NCBI RefSeq assembly: GCF_024539675.1 | Contig: NZ_JAHHIT010000055.1 | Location: forward strand, 1-64,000 | DNA: 64,000 nucleotides | Direction of reading: 5' to 3' | From: Streptomyces hilarionis | Lineage (GTDB): Bacteria > Actinomycetota > Actinomycetes > Streptomycetales > Streptomycetaceae | Part shown: positions 31,361 to 38,829 of the stretch, one piece after another | Numbering within the stretch: the first letter of the stretch is position 1 | Layout: every line of letters begins with the position of its first letter | Notes under the pieces: model-generated | Told to the model about the DNA's origin: nothing | Database searches by the model: none | The model's input: the letters and a program-made list of their open reading frames with translations, nothing else | Program-made: the position numbers and the translations under genes

Positions 31361-32317
31361 CTATTCGGGGAGTGCCTGTTCCTGCCGGCGCTGGGCGGTG
31401 ATCGCCAGGGCGGGCAGGGGTGCGATCAGGAGGAGGAGAACGACCAGGTCCGGAAGGGACTGCATGAACGCGTCCGGCTGGGCGACGATCGCCTGCGTCC
31501 GGACGCTCGCGACCGCCGCGACGGGGATCAGCCAGCGGTGGTCGCCGGTGGCCGCCGTCGCCACCCACGCGCCGAGCAGAGCGGCGACCTCGAGGACGAA
31601 CAAGCCGCGCTGGAAAGCCGGACTGACGGAGATGACGTGCAGGCCTCCGGCCACGTACATGGCGAGCACGAGGGGGGCCAGCCAGCGGTACGAGCGGCGT
31701 CGCAGACGGCCGGGCCGGCAGAGCGCCAGCACGGCGCACGCGGCGCACAGCGCCCCCGAGAGCACCAGGTCACGGGCCGTTATCGGAGCGCCCAGGCCGT
31801 AGTAGCTCAGGCCCGCCTTGCCCTCGCTTCCGAAGAGGGTGCGGCCGTGGGACGTGGCGCCGGCCCAGATCATGGCCGCCGCGGCCGGCAGCGCGACCCA
31901 CGCCCTGCCACGCAGCAGAGCGACCAGGCAGCCCAGCGGGAGCAGCCCGTAGGGCAGCAGCCGTACCCGGGTGGGGCCTCCGGCCCACGGGTACCAGCCG
32001 GAGAAGTGGAAGGCGATGGCGTGCTCTTTGGGGTCGATGTGCAGTGCCCAGTGCCACACGTCCTGCAAGTACGGGACCAGCGCCAGCGCGGCGAGGGCCA
32101 GGGCGGCCAGATGGATGCCGTCCAGCCACCACGGCCGAGTGGTGTCGTCGACGGTGGCGAGGGCGCGGGCCCGCACCCCGGCGCGCACCAGGGCGGCGAC
32201 TTCCCGCGGCGGCGGCCAGGAGCGGTCCGGATAGGCCTCGGTCAGGCAGGCCAGCAACTCCTTCCCCTGCCCGGAGCGGTAGGACCTGGGATAGGCGGCG
32301 AGCAGCAGACGGTTCAT
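31361..32317 (-). CDS. Membrane protein co-transcribed with PadR
   Basis: 318 residues. A cytoplasmic front (MNRLLLAAYPRSYRSGQGKE) precedes several hydrophobic helices (LAALALAALALVPYLQ, LPYGLLPLGCLVALL, LPDLVVLLLLIAPLPALAI). The ATG overlaps the PadR stop codon by four bases, so translation is coupled. Membrane proteins with this MNRLLL-AYP-YR front are frequent partners of PadR regulators in actinobacteria. Function unknown. Confidence 0.8.
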   Translation of the reverse strand: MNRLLLAAYPRSYRSGQGKELLACLTEAYPDRSWPPPREVAALVRAGVRARALATVDDTTRPWWLDGIHLAALALAALALVPYLQDVWHWALHIDPKEHAIAFHFSGWYPWAGGPTRVRLLPYGLLPLGCLVALLRGRAWVALPAAAAMIWAGATSHGRTLFGSEGKAGLSYYGLGAPITARDLVLSGALCAACAVLALCRPGRLRRRSYRWLAPLVLAMYVAGGLHVISVSPAFQRGLFVLEVAALLGAWVATAATGDHRWLIPVAAVASVRTQAIVAQPDAFMQSLPDLVVLLLLIAPLPALAITAQRRQEQALPE

Positions 32318-32655
32318 GCCGGGGCCGCTCCGGCATCCCGCGCGCGTTCGATGACGACGGCCGCCGCCTGCTGCATCCGCAGCGCCTCCCGGCGAAGCGC
32401 CTCGGTGCCGTCCTCGGTGAGCCGGTAGTAGCGCCGCGCCCGCCCGTCCACGATCTCCTCATGGCCGGCGGCCACCAGCCCGGCCCGCTCCATCCGCTCC
32501 AGCGCGCCGTAGAGCGTGGCGACGGCGATCCGGAGCCGCCCGTCGGTGGCCCGCTCGGCAGCCTTGATGATGCCGTAACCGTGCAGCGGACCATCCATGA
32601 GCGCAGCAAGGATGAAGTACTGCGGTTCCGTCAGGAGCGGCTTCCGTCTCGTCAT
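32314..32655 (-). CDS. PadR family transcriptional regulator
   Basis: 113 residues with the typical PadR winged helix: LLTEPQYFILAALMDGPLHG, YGIIKAAERATDGRLRIAVA and TLYGALERMERAGLVAA, ending with a dimerising helix (TEALRREALRMQQAAAVVIE). ATG at 32655 is 10 bp downstream of a perfect ATATATCG palindrome that probably acts as its operator. It overlaps the downstream membrane-protein gene by four bases. Confidence 0.92.
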   Translation of the reverse strand: MTRRKPLLTEPQYFILAALMDGPLHGYGIIKAAERATDGRLRIAVATLYGALERMERAGLVAAGHEEIVDGRARRYYRLTEDGTEALRREALRMQQAAAVVIERARDAGAAPA

Positions 32656-32664
32656 GCAGAGAGC

Positions 32665-32685
32665 ATATATCGAGCTCCGATATAT
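32665..32685. promoter_or_regulatory. PadR operator candidate
   Basis: ATATATCG at 32665-32672 and CGATATAT at 32678-32685 are perfect inverted arms around AGCTC, immediately upstream of the padR start. AT-rich dyads of this sort are known PadR targets and stand out in DNA of over 70 percent GC. Confidence 0.7.
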
Positions 32686-32791
32686 ATCTGCCATTCCCCT
32701 ACCCCCTCCGGTGCCCAACTGGCGCTCCACAAAGGCTTGGAGAGCGCTCGCGCCGGCGGTGGAGCGCGAGTGGGGACATCTGCACTTCTCA

Positions 32792-32820
32792 TTGACAAAC
32801 CGACTATGCTGTTTTTTACT
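32792..32820 (+). promoter_or_regulatory. Likely housekeeping promoter of the first SARP gene
   Basis: TTGACA at 32792-32797 and TTTACT at 32815-32820 are separated by 17 bp. The -35 is a perfect match to the vegetative consensus, the -10 four of six. It would give a 5' leader of about 95 bases before the GTG at 32921. Confidence 0.5.
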
Positions 32821-32920
32821 CGTGCTCAAGCAAGAGCCGTGGAACCCCGTCCAAGCTTCCAAGCGGCGGTCCTCACGGCATGGATCCGTACGCAACCGGC
32901 ACCGGACGAAGGGGGAGACA

Positions 32921-33748
32921 GTGGACATCGAGGTTTTGGGCGCGCTGTCGGTACGCGAGCACGGCATCTCTGTCACGCCGACGGCTCCCAAGCCGCGGCA
33001 GGTGCTGGCCCTGCTCGCCCTGCACGCGGACCGCGTGGTCCAGGTCTCCTCCCTGATCGAGGAACTGTGGGACGACGAGCCGCCGCGCAGCGCCCGCACC
33101 ACCTTGCAGACGTACGTGCTGCAACTGCGTGAGCTCATCGGCGAGGCGCTGGCCCAGGCGGGCGAGGAGGGCGTCACCGCCAAGGACATCCTCGTCACCC
33201 TCCCCGGCGGCTACCGACTGAACACCCGCGGCGGCCGGATCGACTTCCGCGAGTTCGAGAAGCAGGCCGGGGCGGGCTACCGCGCCATGGACGCCGACGA
33301 CTTCTCCGGCGCGGCCCGGCGGCTGCGCGAGGCGCTGGCCCTGTGGACCGGCCCCGCGCTCGCCGACGTCACCGCCGGCAGCCGGATCGGTCTCGAGGTC
33401 AAGCGCCTGGACGAGGCCCGGCTGTGCGCCCTCGACCAGCGCATCGAGGCCGACCTGCGCCGGGGCCGCCACCGCGAGCTGCTCTCCGAGCTGACCGTCC
33501 TCGTGAACCGGCACCGCATGCACGAGAGCCTGCACGGCCAGTTCATGGTCGCCCTGCACCGGTCCGGGCGGCGCGGCGACGCGCTCAACGTCTACCAACG
33601 CCTGCGCACCACGCTCGTGCGCGAGCTGGGCCTGGAGCCGTCGGCGACGCTCAGCCGGCTTCAGCGCTCGATCCTGATGGCCACCCCGGAGACCGTCCCG
33701 GCGCGCGACCCGGAGATCCTCGGGCAGCCGATGGTCCGGGTGGGCTGA
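32921..33748 (+). CDS. SARP family pathway activator (1)
   Basis: 275 residues with the Streptomyces antibiotic regulatory protein architecture: an OmpR-like winged helix (VDIEVLGALSVREHGISVTP through TTLQTYVLQLRELIGEAL, about 1-95) and a bacterial transcriptional activation domain (IDFREFEKQAGAGYRAMDAD through ALNVYQRLRTTLVRELGLEP, about 105-250). GTG at 32921 is preceded by GGGGGAGAC. It marks the left side of the biosynthetic cluster. SARPs bind tandem TCGAG-type heptamers near -35; such repeats lie at 37417-37516. It converges on a second SARP gene. Confidence 0.93.
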   Translation: MDIEVLGALSVREHGISVTPTAPKPRQVLALLALHADRVVQVSSLIEELWDDEPPRSARTTLQTYVLQLRELIGEALAQAGEEGVTAKDILVTLPGGYRLNTRGGRIDFREFEKQAGAGYRAMDADDFSGAARRLREALALWTGPALADVTAGSRIGLEVKRLDEARLCALDQRIEADLRRGRHRELLSELTVLVNRHRMHESLHGQFMVALHRSGRRGDALNVYQRLRTTLVRELGLEPSATLSRLQRSILMATPETVPARDPEILGQPMVRVG

Positions 33749-33769
33749 CCCGGAACGGAGCGGCCGGGG

Positions 33770-35020
33770 TCATCCGGCCCGCACCGACGTCGCCGACGAC
33801 GTCGTCGCCGTCGAGGACCACGACGTCGCCGCCAGGGCCGACAGCCGGTCGACGCGGCGGACCAGGGCCTCCTGCTCCGAGGTGAGGCGCTCCACGTGGC
33901 GGCGCAGACGGGCGACCTCGTCGACGAGGGACAGGACCGCGGCCTCGTGGCAGTGGTCCGGCGCCGGGAAGGGCGCGGAGACGGCCGGGGCGGCCGGTCG
34001 ACGGGGGACGGCCGCCAAGAGGGCCGGGGCAGCAGGGGGGCGGCGGGCGGCCGCCGGGAACGGGTCGGCGGGGCCTGGAAGGACGAGCGCCGGATCGTGG
34101 TGGAGGACCGCCTCCATCCGGCCGCGCAGGACGGGGCCGGGCTCGACCCCCAGTTCCAGGGCCAGGTGCTTGCGCGCCCGGTCGTAGACGCCGAGGGCCT
34201 CCGCCTGCCGGCCGCAGCGGTACAGGGCCACCATCAGCAGGTCGTAGAAGCGCTCCCGCACGGGGTGTTCGCCGACCAGCTCCTCCAGTTCGCCCGTGAT
34301 CCCGTGATGCCGGCCGGTCCGCAGGCACGCGTCGTACAGCGCCTCCAGCGCCGTCAGCCGGCTCTCCTCCAGCAGGGCCGCCTCGGTCGCGCAGATGCTC
34401 CCGCGCACGCTGCCCTCCAGGGCCGGCCCGCGCCACAACGACAGCGCGCGGCGCAGCAGGTCGACGGCGCGTCCGGGATCGTCGACCGCCGCGGCCCGGC
34501 CCTCGGCCGCCAGACGGTGGAAGAGGTCGGCGTCGGTGGTGGCCCCGCCCAGCCGCAGGACATAGCCGAGGGAACGGGTCGTGACCCAGTCGCGGGGCGG
34601 CTCGCCGGTGGCGACGGCCGCCGCCGCCAGCACCCGGCGCAGCCGGGCCACATGGGCTTGCAGGGCGTTCCCGGCGTGCGCGGGCGGGTGTTCGCCCCAC
34701 ACCTCGTCGATGAGCCGATGGGCGGAGACGACCTGTCCCGCCTTCACCAGGAGCACGCCCAGAACGGCTCGCTGCTTGGCCCCCAGAGGCCGGACGCGCA
34801 GGCCCGTGCGCTCGTCGTGGAACTCGACCGGGCCGAGGATGCGGAACCGCGCCCCCTCCCCCGCGTCGGGCCCGGCCGCCGCCACCGGGCTCGTCCCGAC
34901 GGGCCCGACGACCCGTGGGGCGCCCTGCGGGGCGAGGGGAACGACCGGTGAGGCGACGGGTTGAACGACGGGGGGAACGACCCGTGAGAGGACCGGTGGG
35001 GAGTGCACGTCGCATTCCAT
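33770..35020 (-). CDS. AfsR/SARP family regulator with C-terminal extension (2)
   Basis: 416 residues. A Pro/Val-rich N-terminal tail of about 55 residues precedes the SARP core: FRILGPVEFHDERTGLRVRP and NALQAHVARLRRVLAAAAVA (winged helix), then DADLFHRLAAEGRAAAVDDP and ALGVYDRARKHLALELGVEP (activation domain). After a Pro/Ala linker the C-terminus has a short coiled coil (LSLVDEVARLRRHVERLTSE). Longer than simple SARPs but without the NB-ARC ATPase of AfsR. ATG at 35020. It lies in the cluster's regulatory block and converges on the first SARP. Confidence 0.88.
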   Translation of the reverse strand: MECDVHSPPVLSRVVPPVVQPVASPVVPLAPQGAPRVVGPVGTSPVAAAGPDAGEGARFRILGPVEFHDERTGLRVRPLGAKQRAVLGVLLVKAGQVVSAHRLIDEVWGEHPPAHAGNALQAHVARLRRVLAAAAVATGEPPRDWVTTRSLGYVLRLGGATTDADLFHRLAAEGRAAAVDDPGRAVDLLRRALSLWRGPALEGSVRGSICATEAALLEESRLTALEALYDACLRTGRHHGITGELEELVGEHPVRERFYDLLMVALYRCGRQAEALGVYDRARKHLALELGVEPGPVLRGRMEAVLHHDPALVLPGPADPFPAAARRPPAAPALLAAVPRRPAAPAVSAPFPAPDHCHEAAVLSLVDEVARLRRHVERLTSEQEALVRRVDRLSALAATSWSSTATTSSATSVRAG

Positions 35021-35192
35021 GGTGGGGCTCCGTCCGGTGATCCTTTTCCGGCCGACCGGGAAAGGAAAAGGAGGGGGACAATTCCTCCGGCCCTGGGACC
35101 ATAGACGCGTTACGCGAACGGCGGGGAAAAGACGAACCCGGCTCCAGCGGACTTACGGGTTCCGTCGAGTTCAGGCCAGGCGGCGTGTGCCG

Positions 35193-35465
35193 TCACGGGC
35201 GGTGCCGGCCGTCGCGGGCGGGACGGGACATCAGCTCGGGAAATCCGACCTCGACACCGCGCCGGTGCCAGGCGCTGACCAGTTCCATGACGGTGATCGA
35301 ATCCAGGCCCTGGCACGCCGGCTGCTCGTCGGAGGCCGTCGTGCGACGGCCCGCATGGCGGTCGTCCGAGGCCGCCATCAGGCGCAACAGCTGCCGGGTC
35401 AGCGGGTCCGGGCCCGCGGGCGGGAGCTGCCCGCGGGCCCGCGAGGTGCTCTCAGTGGTTTCCAT
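35193..35465 (-). CDS. Free-standing aryl/peptidyl carrier protein-like domain
   Basis: 90 residues. The segment CQGLDSITVMELVSAWHRRG followed by VEVGFPELMSRP matches the carrier-protein core of aryl carrier proteins (GLDSIRLM...W...G..V.F..L..RP), with the Ser of DSI as the phosphopantetheine site near residue 55. The first 45 residues are low in structure. It therefore probably holds an acyl or aryl group as a thioester. The acyl-CoA dehydrogenase-like protein and phosphopantetheinyl transferase nearby are natural partners. No adenylation enzyme to load it is visible in the window. It is too short and divergent to be the polyketide ACP, which is at 45304. Confidence 0.75.
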   Translation of the reverse strand: METTESTSRARGQLPPAGPDPLTRQLLRLMAASDDRHAGRRTTASDEQPACQGLDSITVMELVSAWHRRGVEVGFPELMSRPARDGRHRP

Positions 35466-35781
35466 GCCGCGAAAAGCTAACAGCGGGGTTCGGTTCCGCA
35501 GAAGACAGTGGAATCCCTTTTTCCCAGCGGTCAGGGGCGTATCAGGGAAATGTCAGCGGGTTCCGGCGGAAGCCGGTGGAACGGGCTCCGCAAGAAGGTC
35601 ACTAGACGATTCCTCGACACGATCCGAGGGCCCGGTCGCGGCAGGGTACGGTGCGCCTCGCACATGTGTCGCGGGAAAGCACGAGCGACCCCCGCGTGGC
35701 GCAATATCGACGAACCTCGGGCACCGATGCGCACACCGGATCGGAAACCGACTACAGCCGTCGAGGTACGGGGAGGAAACC

Positions 35782-36603
35782 ATGAAGATCTGTGTTCTTG
35801 GTCCACTGAGTGCCGACGTCAACGGGATGTCGATCGTCCCGACGGCCGGGAAGCCGCGCCAGATCCTGGCCCTGCTCGCCCTCTACCCGGGCCGGGTCAT
35901 GCCCGTCCCCACGCTCATGGAGGAGATCTGGGGGCCCGACCTCCCCCAGAGCGCGCTCACCACCCTTCAGACCTACATCCTCCAGCTGCGGCGCCGCCTC
36001 GGCACCGCCATGGGACCCGAGGCCCCCGGCACCGCCAAGGACGTGCTCGCCACCCGGCACGGCGGCTACCTGCTCCAGATACCGGCCGACGCCGTCGACG
36101 TCCACGCCTACGAGCGGCTCGTCACCGAGGGCCAGCAGGCCTTCGAGAAGGGCGACGACGAGACGGCGGCGCGCACCTACCGCCAGGCCCTCGATCTGTG
36201 GCAGGGGCCCGCCCTGGTCGACGTGCGCGTCGGCCCGGTGCTGGAGATCGAGGCGATGCGGCTGGAGGAGAGCCGGCTCGTCACCCGGGAACGGCGTATC
36301 GACGCCGATCTCCGGCTCGGCCGGCATACCGAGGTCACCGCCGAGCTGATGGACCTGACCGCCCGCCACCCCGAGCACGAGGGGCTGCACTCACAGGCGA
36401 TGGTGGCGCTGTACCGCTCCGGACGGCAGGCAGCCGCACTGGACGTCTACCACCGGCTGCGCCGCCGTCTGGTCGAGGAACTGGGCGTGGAGCCCTCGCC
36501 GCAGTTGCAGCGGCTGCACCAGGCGATGCTCGCCGTCGACCCCCAGCTGGACGTGGTGTCCGGTCCCCGGCGCACCTCCACCTTCGACCTGTACGCCGCC
36601 TGA
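35782..36603 (+). CDS. SARP family pathway activator (3)
   Basis: 273 residues, MKICVLGPLSADVNGMSIVP onward, with the winged helix (TTLQTYILQLRRRLGTAMGP) and the activation domain (VHAYERLVTEGQQAFEKGDD to LGVEPSPQLQRLHQAMLAVD). It is similar to the first SARP along its length, so the two are paralogues. ATG at 35782 follows GGGGAGGAAACC. It is divergent from the carrier-protein gene. The 3' end including the stop codon is tandemly repeated (36591-36647). It probably acts on the TCGAG boxes less than 1 kb downstream. Confidence 0.93.
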   Translation: MKICVLGPLSADVNGMSIVPTAGKPRQILALLALYPGRVMPVPTLMEEIWGPDLPQSALTTLQTYILQLRRRLGTAMGPEAPGTAKDVLATRHGGYLLQIPADAVDVHAYERLVTEGQQAFEKGDDETAARTYRQALDLWQGPALVDVRVGPVLEIEAMRLEESRLVTRERRIDADLRLGRHTEVTAELMDLTARHPEHEGLHSQAMVALYRSGRQAAALDVYHRLRRRLVEELGVEPSPQLQRLHQAMLAVDPQLDVVSGPRRTSTFDLYAA

Positions 36604-36647
36604 CGACCAGTACGCCGCCTGACGACCTGAACACCGCCTGACCCCGC
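36591..36647. repeat. 19-bp tandem repeat spanning the SARP stop codon
   Basis: GTACGCCGCCTGACGACCA occurs at 36591-36609, again with one change at 36610-36628, and in degenerate form at 36629-36647. The first copy contains the TGA stop of the SARP gene, so the duplicated copies lie in the 3' untranslated part. Replication slippage is the simplest source. Confidence 0.7.
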
Positions 36648-36671
36648 AGCACCGCGGCGCCGCCGGGCACG

Positions 36672-36908
36672 TCAGTCCGCGAGGTCCAGCTCCCTCAGCA
36701 GGGTCCGTTCCAGCGAGGTCAGGGGCACGTCCGGGCGCAGACGCTCGGGATGACCGGGCGGGGGCGCGTCGAGCGGCCCGAGGGCATCGGCCCGGGCCGC
36801 CTCGCCCGCCACATGGGCGGCGCCGGCGGCCACCAGACACTGCCAGAAGCAGGCCGCCAGGGCACGGGCGGCCTGTCGCATGCGCCGGGCACCGGAAAAC
36901 GCCATCAC
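36672..36908 (-). CDS. DUF6059-like small protein
   Basis: 78 residues. The C-terminal part PPPGHPERLRPDVPLTSLER followed by TLLRELDLAD matches my recollection of the DUF6059 family of short Streptomyces proteins (PPGHPERL.P.VPLT..ER), often found near SARP genes in polyketide clusters. The N-terminal half is a helix (RMRQAARALAACFWQCLVAA). Function unknown. An ATG pair at 36908 and 36905 could each be the start. It converges on the SARP gene. Confidence 0.65.
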   Translation of the reverse strand: MMAFSGARRMRQAARALAACFWQCLVAAGAAHVAGEAARADALGPLDAPPPGHPERLRPDVPLTSLERTLLRELDLAD

Positions 36909-37639
36909 GACTCCTTCGGGCAGCGGACCGCCGTTCGCGCCGTCAGAGTCGGCCCGCGCGCTCGTGAAGCGCCTGACATCCCCTCGAGCCCGGGACGGGC
37001 TCCGGCGGATCCATGGGGAGCGCTCGGTCGCCCCGCGACTCGCACCGCCCCGGGACTGGACCGCCCCGCGACGAGGACCACCGCGCGGCTCGGGTCACCC
37101 CGCGGCCCGGGATCGCCCGTCGGCGCGCGCATTCCGCGGGCCGGCGCGTCACGTCTGCCGGGGGCCACATCTGCCGGGCCCCCGAGCCCCGTGCTCTCCC
37201 GCCTCCGTGCACCCGTGCACCCGAAACCCCCGCGGCCCTGGGCCCCCGAGCCCCTGAGGCACCGCACCCGCCGTCAGGCCGAGGTGCACCGGCGTCCGCC
37301 GAGGGGTGTGGGGCACTCCCCCGTCTACGCCTCTCCCCCTTCGCGTCCCGCCCTGACGTCGGATCACGTCCCGTTGCCCGGACGGTGTTCGGGTGGTCGT
37401 GGGGGGTGGCGCAGGATCGAGTGTGACGGTCGGGTGCGGGTCGAGTCGGTGTCGAGCCCGGGTGGTGCGGGGGCGGGCGCGGCGCGCGTGCTGGGGATTC
37501 GAGCGGCGGTCGAGCGGCCGCCGAGGCGTTCTCCACCCGATCAGGACACAGTCCATGGCGAGCCTGTACGGGCCGGGCCGGTCACGGCGGCCGTGGCCGG
37601 CGGGCCTTCCGGACGTCCGAGACGAGAGGGGTGTGGCCG
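36909..37639. other. Long low-complexity upstream region of the aromatase gene
   Basis: 730 bp of very GC-rich sequence with repeated CGCGAC- and CCCGG-type words. No plausible protein is encoded on either strand. Its right part contains the tandem TCGAG heptamers listed separately, so it is likely to be the control region for the gene at 37640. Confidence 0.5.
37417..37516 (+). promoter_or_regulatory. SARP binding boxes: TCGAG heptamers at 11-bp spacing
   Basis: TCGAG/TCGGG words start at 37417, 37430, 37441 and 37452 (spacing 13, 11, 11), and TCGAGCG occurs twice more at 37499 and 37510 (spacing 11). Tandem TCGAG-type heptamers at 11-bp intervals are the known binding pattern of SARP activators such as ActII-ORF4 and DnrI. 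Three SARP genes are nearby. The start codon they serve is at 37640. A good -10 box is not obvious downstream of either group. Confidence 0.65.
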
Positions 37640-38611
37640 ATGTACCTCGCGCCTGTGCACCGCATGGCCCAGCACACGGAGGTGGACGCCCCGGCCGGCG
37701 TGCTCTACGGCCTGATCGCGGACGCTCTGCGCTGGCCGGTCTTCCTGCCGCCCACCGTCCACGTCGAACAGCTCGAGTTCGACGGGGAGTCGGAGCGGCT
37801 GCGGATGTGGGTCACCGCCAACGGCGAGATCAGGTCCTGGACCACGCGCCGGGTCCTGGACCCCGTGGCGCACCGCGTCGACTTCCGTCAGGAGGTGCTG
37901 CCGCGTCCGGTGACCTCCATGGGCGGCAGCTGGACCATCGAGCCCCGGGGCCCCGAACAGTCCCTGGTCACCCTGCGCAACGACTTCGCCGTCGCCGACA
38001 ACTCGCGCGCGGACGTCGACTGGGTCAAGCGGGCCACCACCGAGAACACGCGCGCCGCGCTCGCCAACCTGCGGCAGCTCGCCGAGCGCTGGCGCCGCCT
38101 GGACGCACTCGTCCTGTCCTTCGAGGAGTCGGTGCGCATCGACGCGCCCGTCGAGCCGGTCTACGAGTTCCTGCACCGCTTCGGCGACCGCGGCGACGCC
38201 GTGCCCGGCGCCACACGGATCGGCATCTCCGAGCGCGGCCCCGGGGTGCAGCTGATGACCGTCGAACTGTCCGGCGCGGACGGCACGACGCGCACCACCG
38301 AATCGGTGCGGATCGGGTTCCCGCACGCCGGGCGCATCGTCTACAAGGACATCCGCGACACCGAGCAGCCCGCGCTGCTCGCCGCGCACACCGGGGAGTG
38401 GTCGGTCGAGCCCGACGTCGAGGGCGCAGGGGTCACCGTCGTCGCACGGCATCACGCCGTGCTCGACGAGGACGGTGTCCGCGAGCGGTACGGCGAGGGG
38501 CCCGAGGCGCTGCGCGTCGCGCGGGAGGCGCTGCGCGCACGGCTCGCACGGGAGAGCGTGGCCGCGCTGCGGATGGCCGCGGAGCACGCCGAGAGCGCAC
38601 TCGCCCGCTGA
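37640..38611 (+). CDS. Didomain polyketide aromatase/cyclase (SRPBCC) A
   Basis: 323 residues made of two SRPBCC domains, the layout of type II PKS aromatase/cyclases. Domain 1 includes HTEVDAPAGVLYGLIADALR, WPVFLPPTVHVEQLEF and WTTRRVLDPVAHRVDFRQEV; domain 2 starts ESVRIDAPVEPVYEFLHRFG. It is a clear paralogue of the protein at 46446. Enzymes of this kind close and aromatise the first polyketide ring. ATG at 37640 is preferred over GTG 37631 because GAGAGGGG is then properly spaced. Tandem SARP boxes lie about 120-220 bp upstream. Confidence 0.9.
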   Translation: MYLAPVHRMAQHTEVDAPAGVLYGLIADALRWPVFLPPTVHVEQLEFDGESERLRMWVTANGEIRSWTTRRVLDPVAHRVDFRQEVLPRPVTSMGGSWTIEPRGPEQSLVTLRNDFAVADNSRADVDWVKRATTENTRAALANLRQLAERWRRLDALVLSFEESVRIDAPVEPVYEFLHRFGDRGDAVPGATRIGISERGPGVQLMTVELSGADGTTRTTESVRIGFPHAGRIVYKDIRDTEQPALLAAHTGEWSVEPDVEGAGVTVVARHHAVLDEDGVRERYGEGPEALRVAREALRARLARESVAALRMAAEHAESALAR

Positions 38612-38704
38612 GCCTCGAGCCACGCGGCTCGCGCGCGGAGCGTGAGCCGCGCGGTCTGCCCGCAGAGAGCCTGAGCCGCGCAGGCCCGCCCGGCGAGCCC
38701 GCGA

Positions 38705-38735
38705 CCGAGCCCGAGCCCGAGTCCGAGTCCGAGCC
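38705..38735. repeat. Hexanucleotide repeat tract
   Basis: CCGAGC/CCGAGT units are repeated about five times in the 218-bp gap between the aromatase and the acyl-CoA dehydrogenase-like gene; GAGCCGCGCGG-like words also recur around it. It looks like simple-sequence slippage, not a regulatory array. Confidence 0.55.
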
Positions 38736-38829
38736 GCGCGGCCTGTCCGGTCGTCGCCCCCGCTCGCGCGCTCACCGCGCTGAACGGTCCGCCCGCACTG
38801 GCCGGCCGGACCGACGTTGGAGGTCCCAC

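Noticed and set aside
38640..38740. Repeated GAGCCGCGCGG words as a possible tRNA or CRISPR-like array
   Set aside because: No cloverleaf can be drawn, repeats are uneven and there are no spacers; it is simple-sequence repetition.
37393..38829. Long upstream extension of the acyl-CoA dehydrogenase-like frame
   Set aside because: It runs through the aromatase gene in another frame and has no conserved sequence; GTG 38830 has a GGAGG site.
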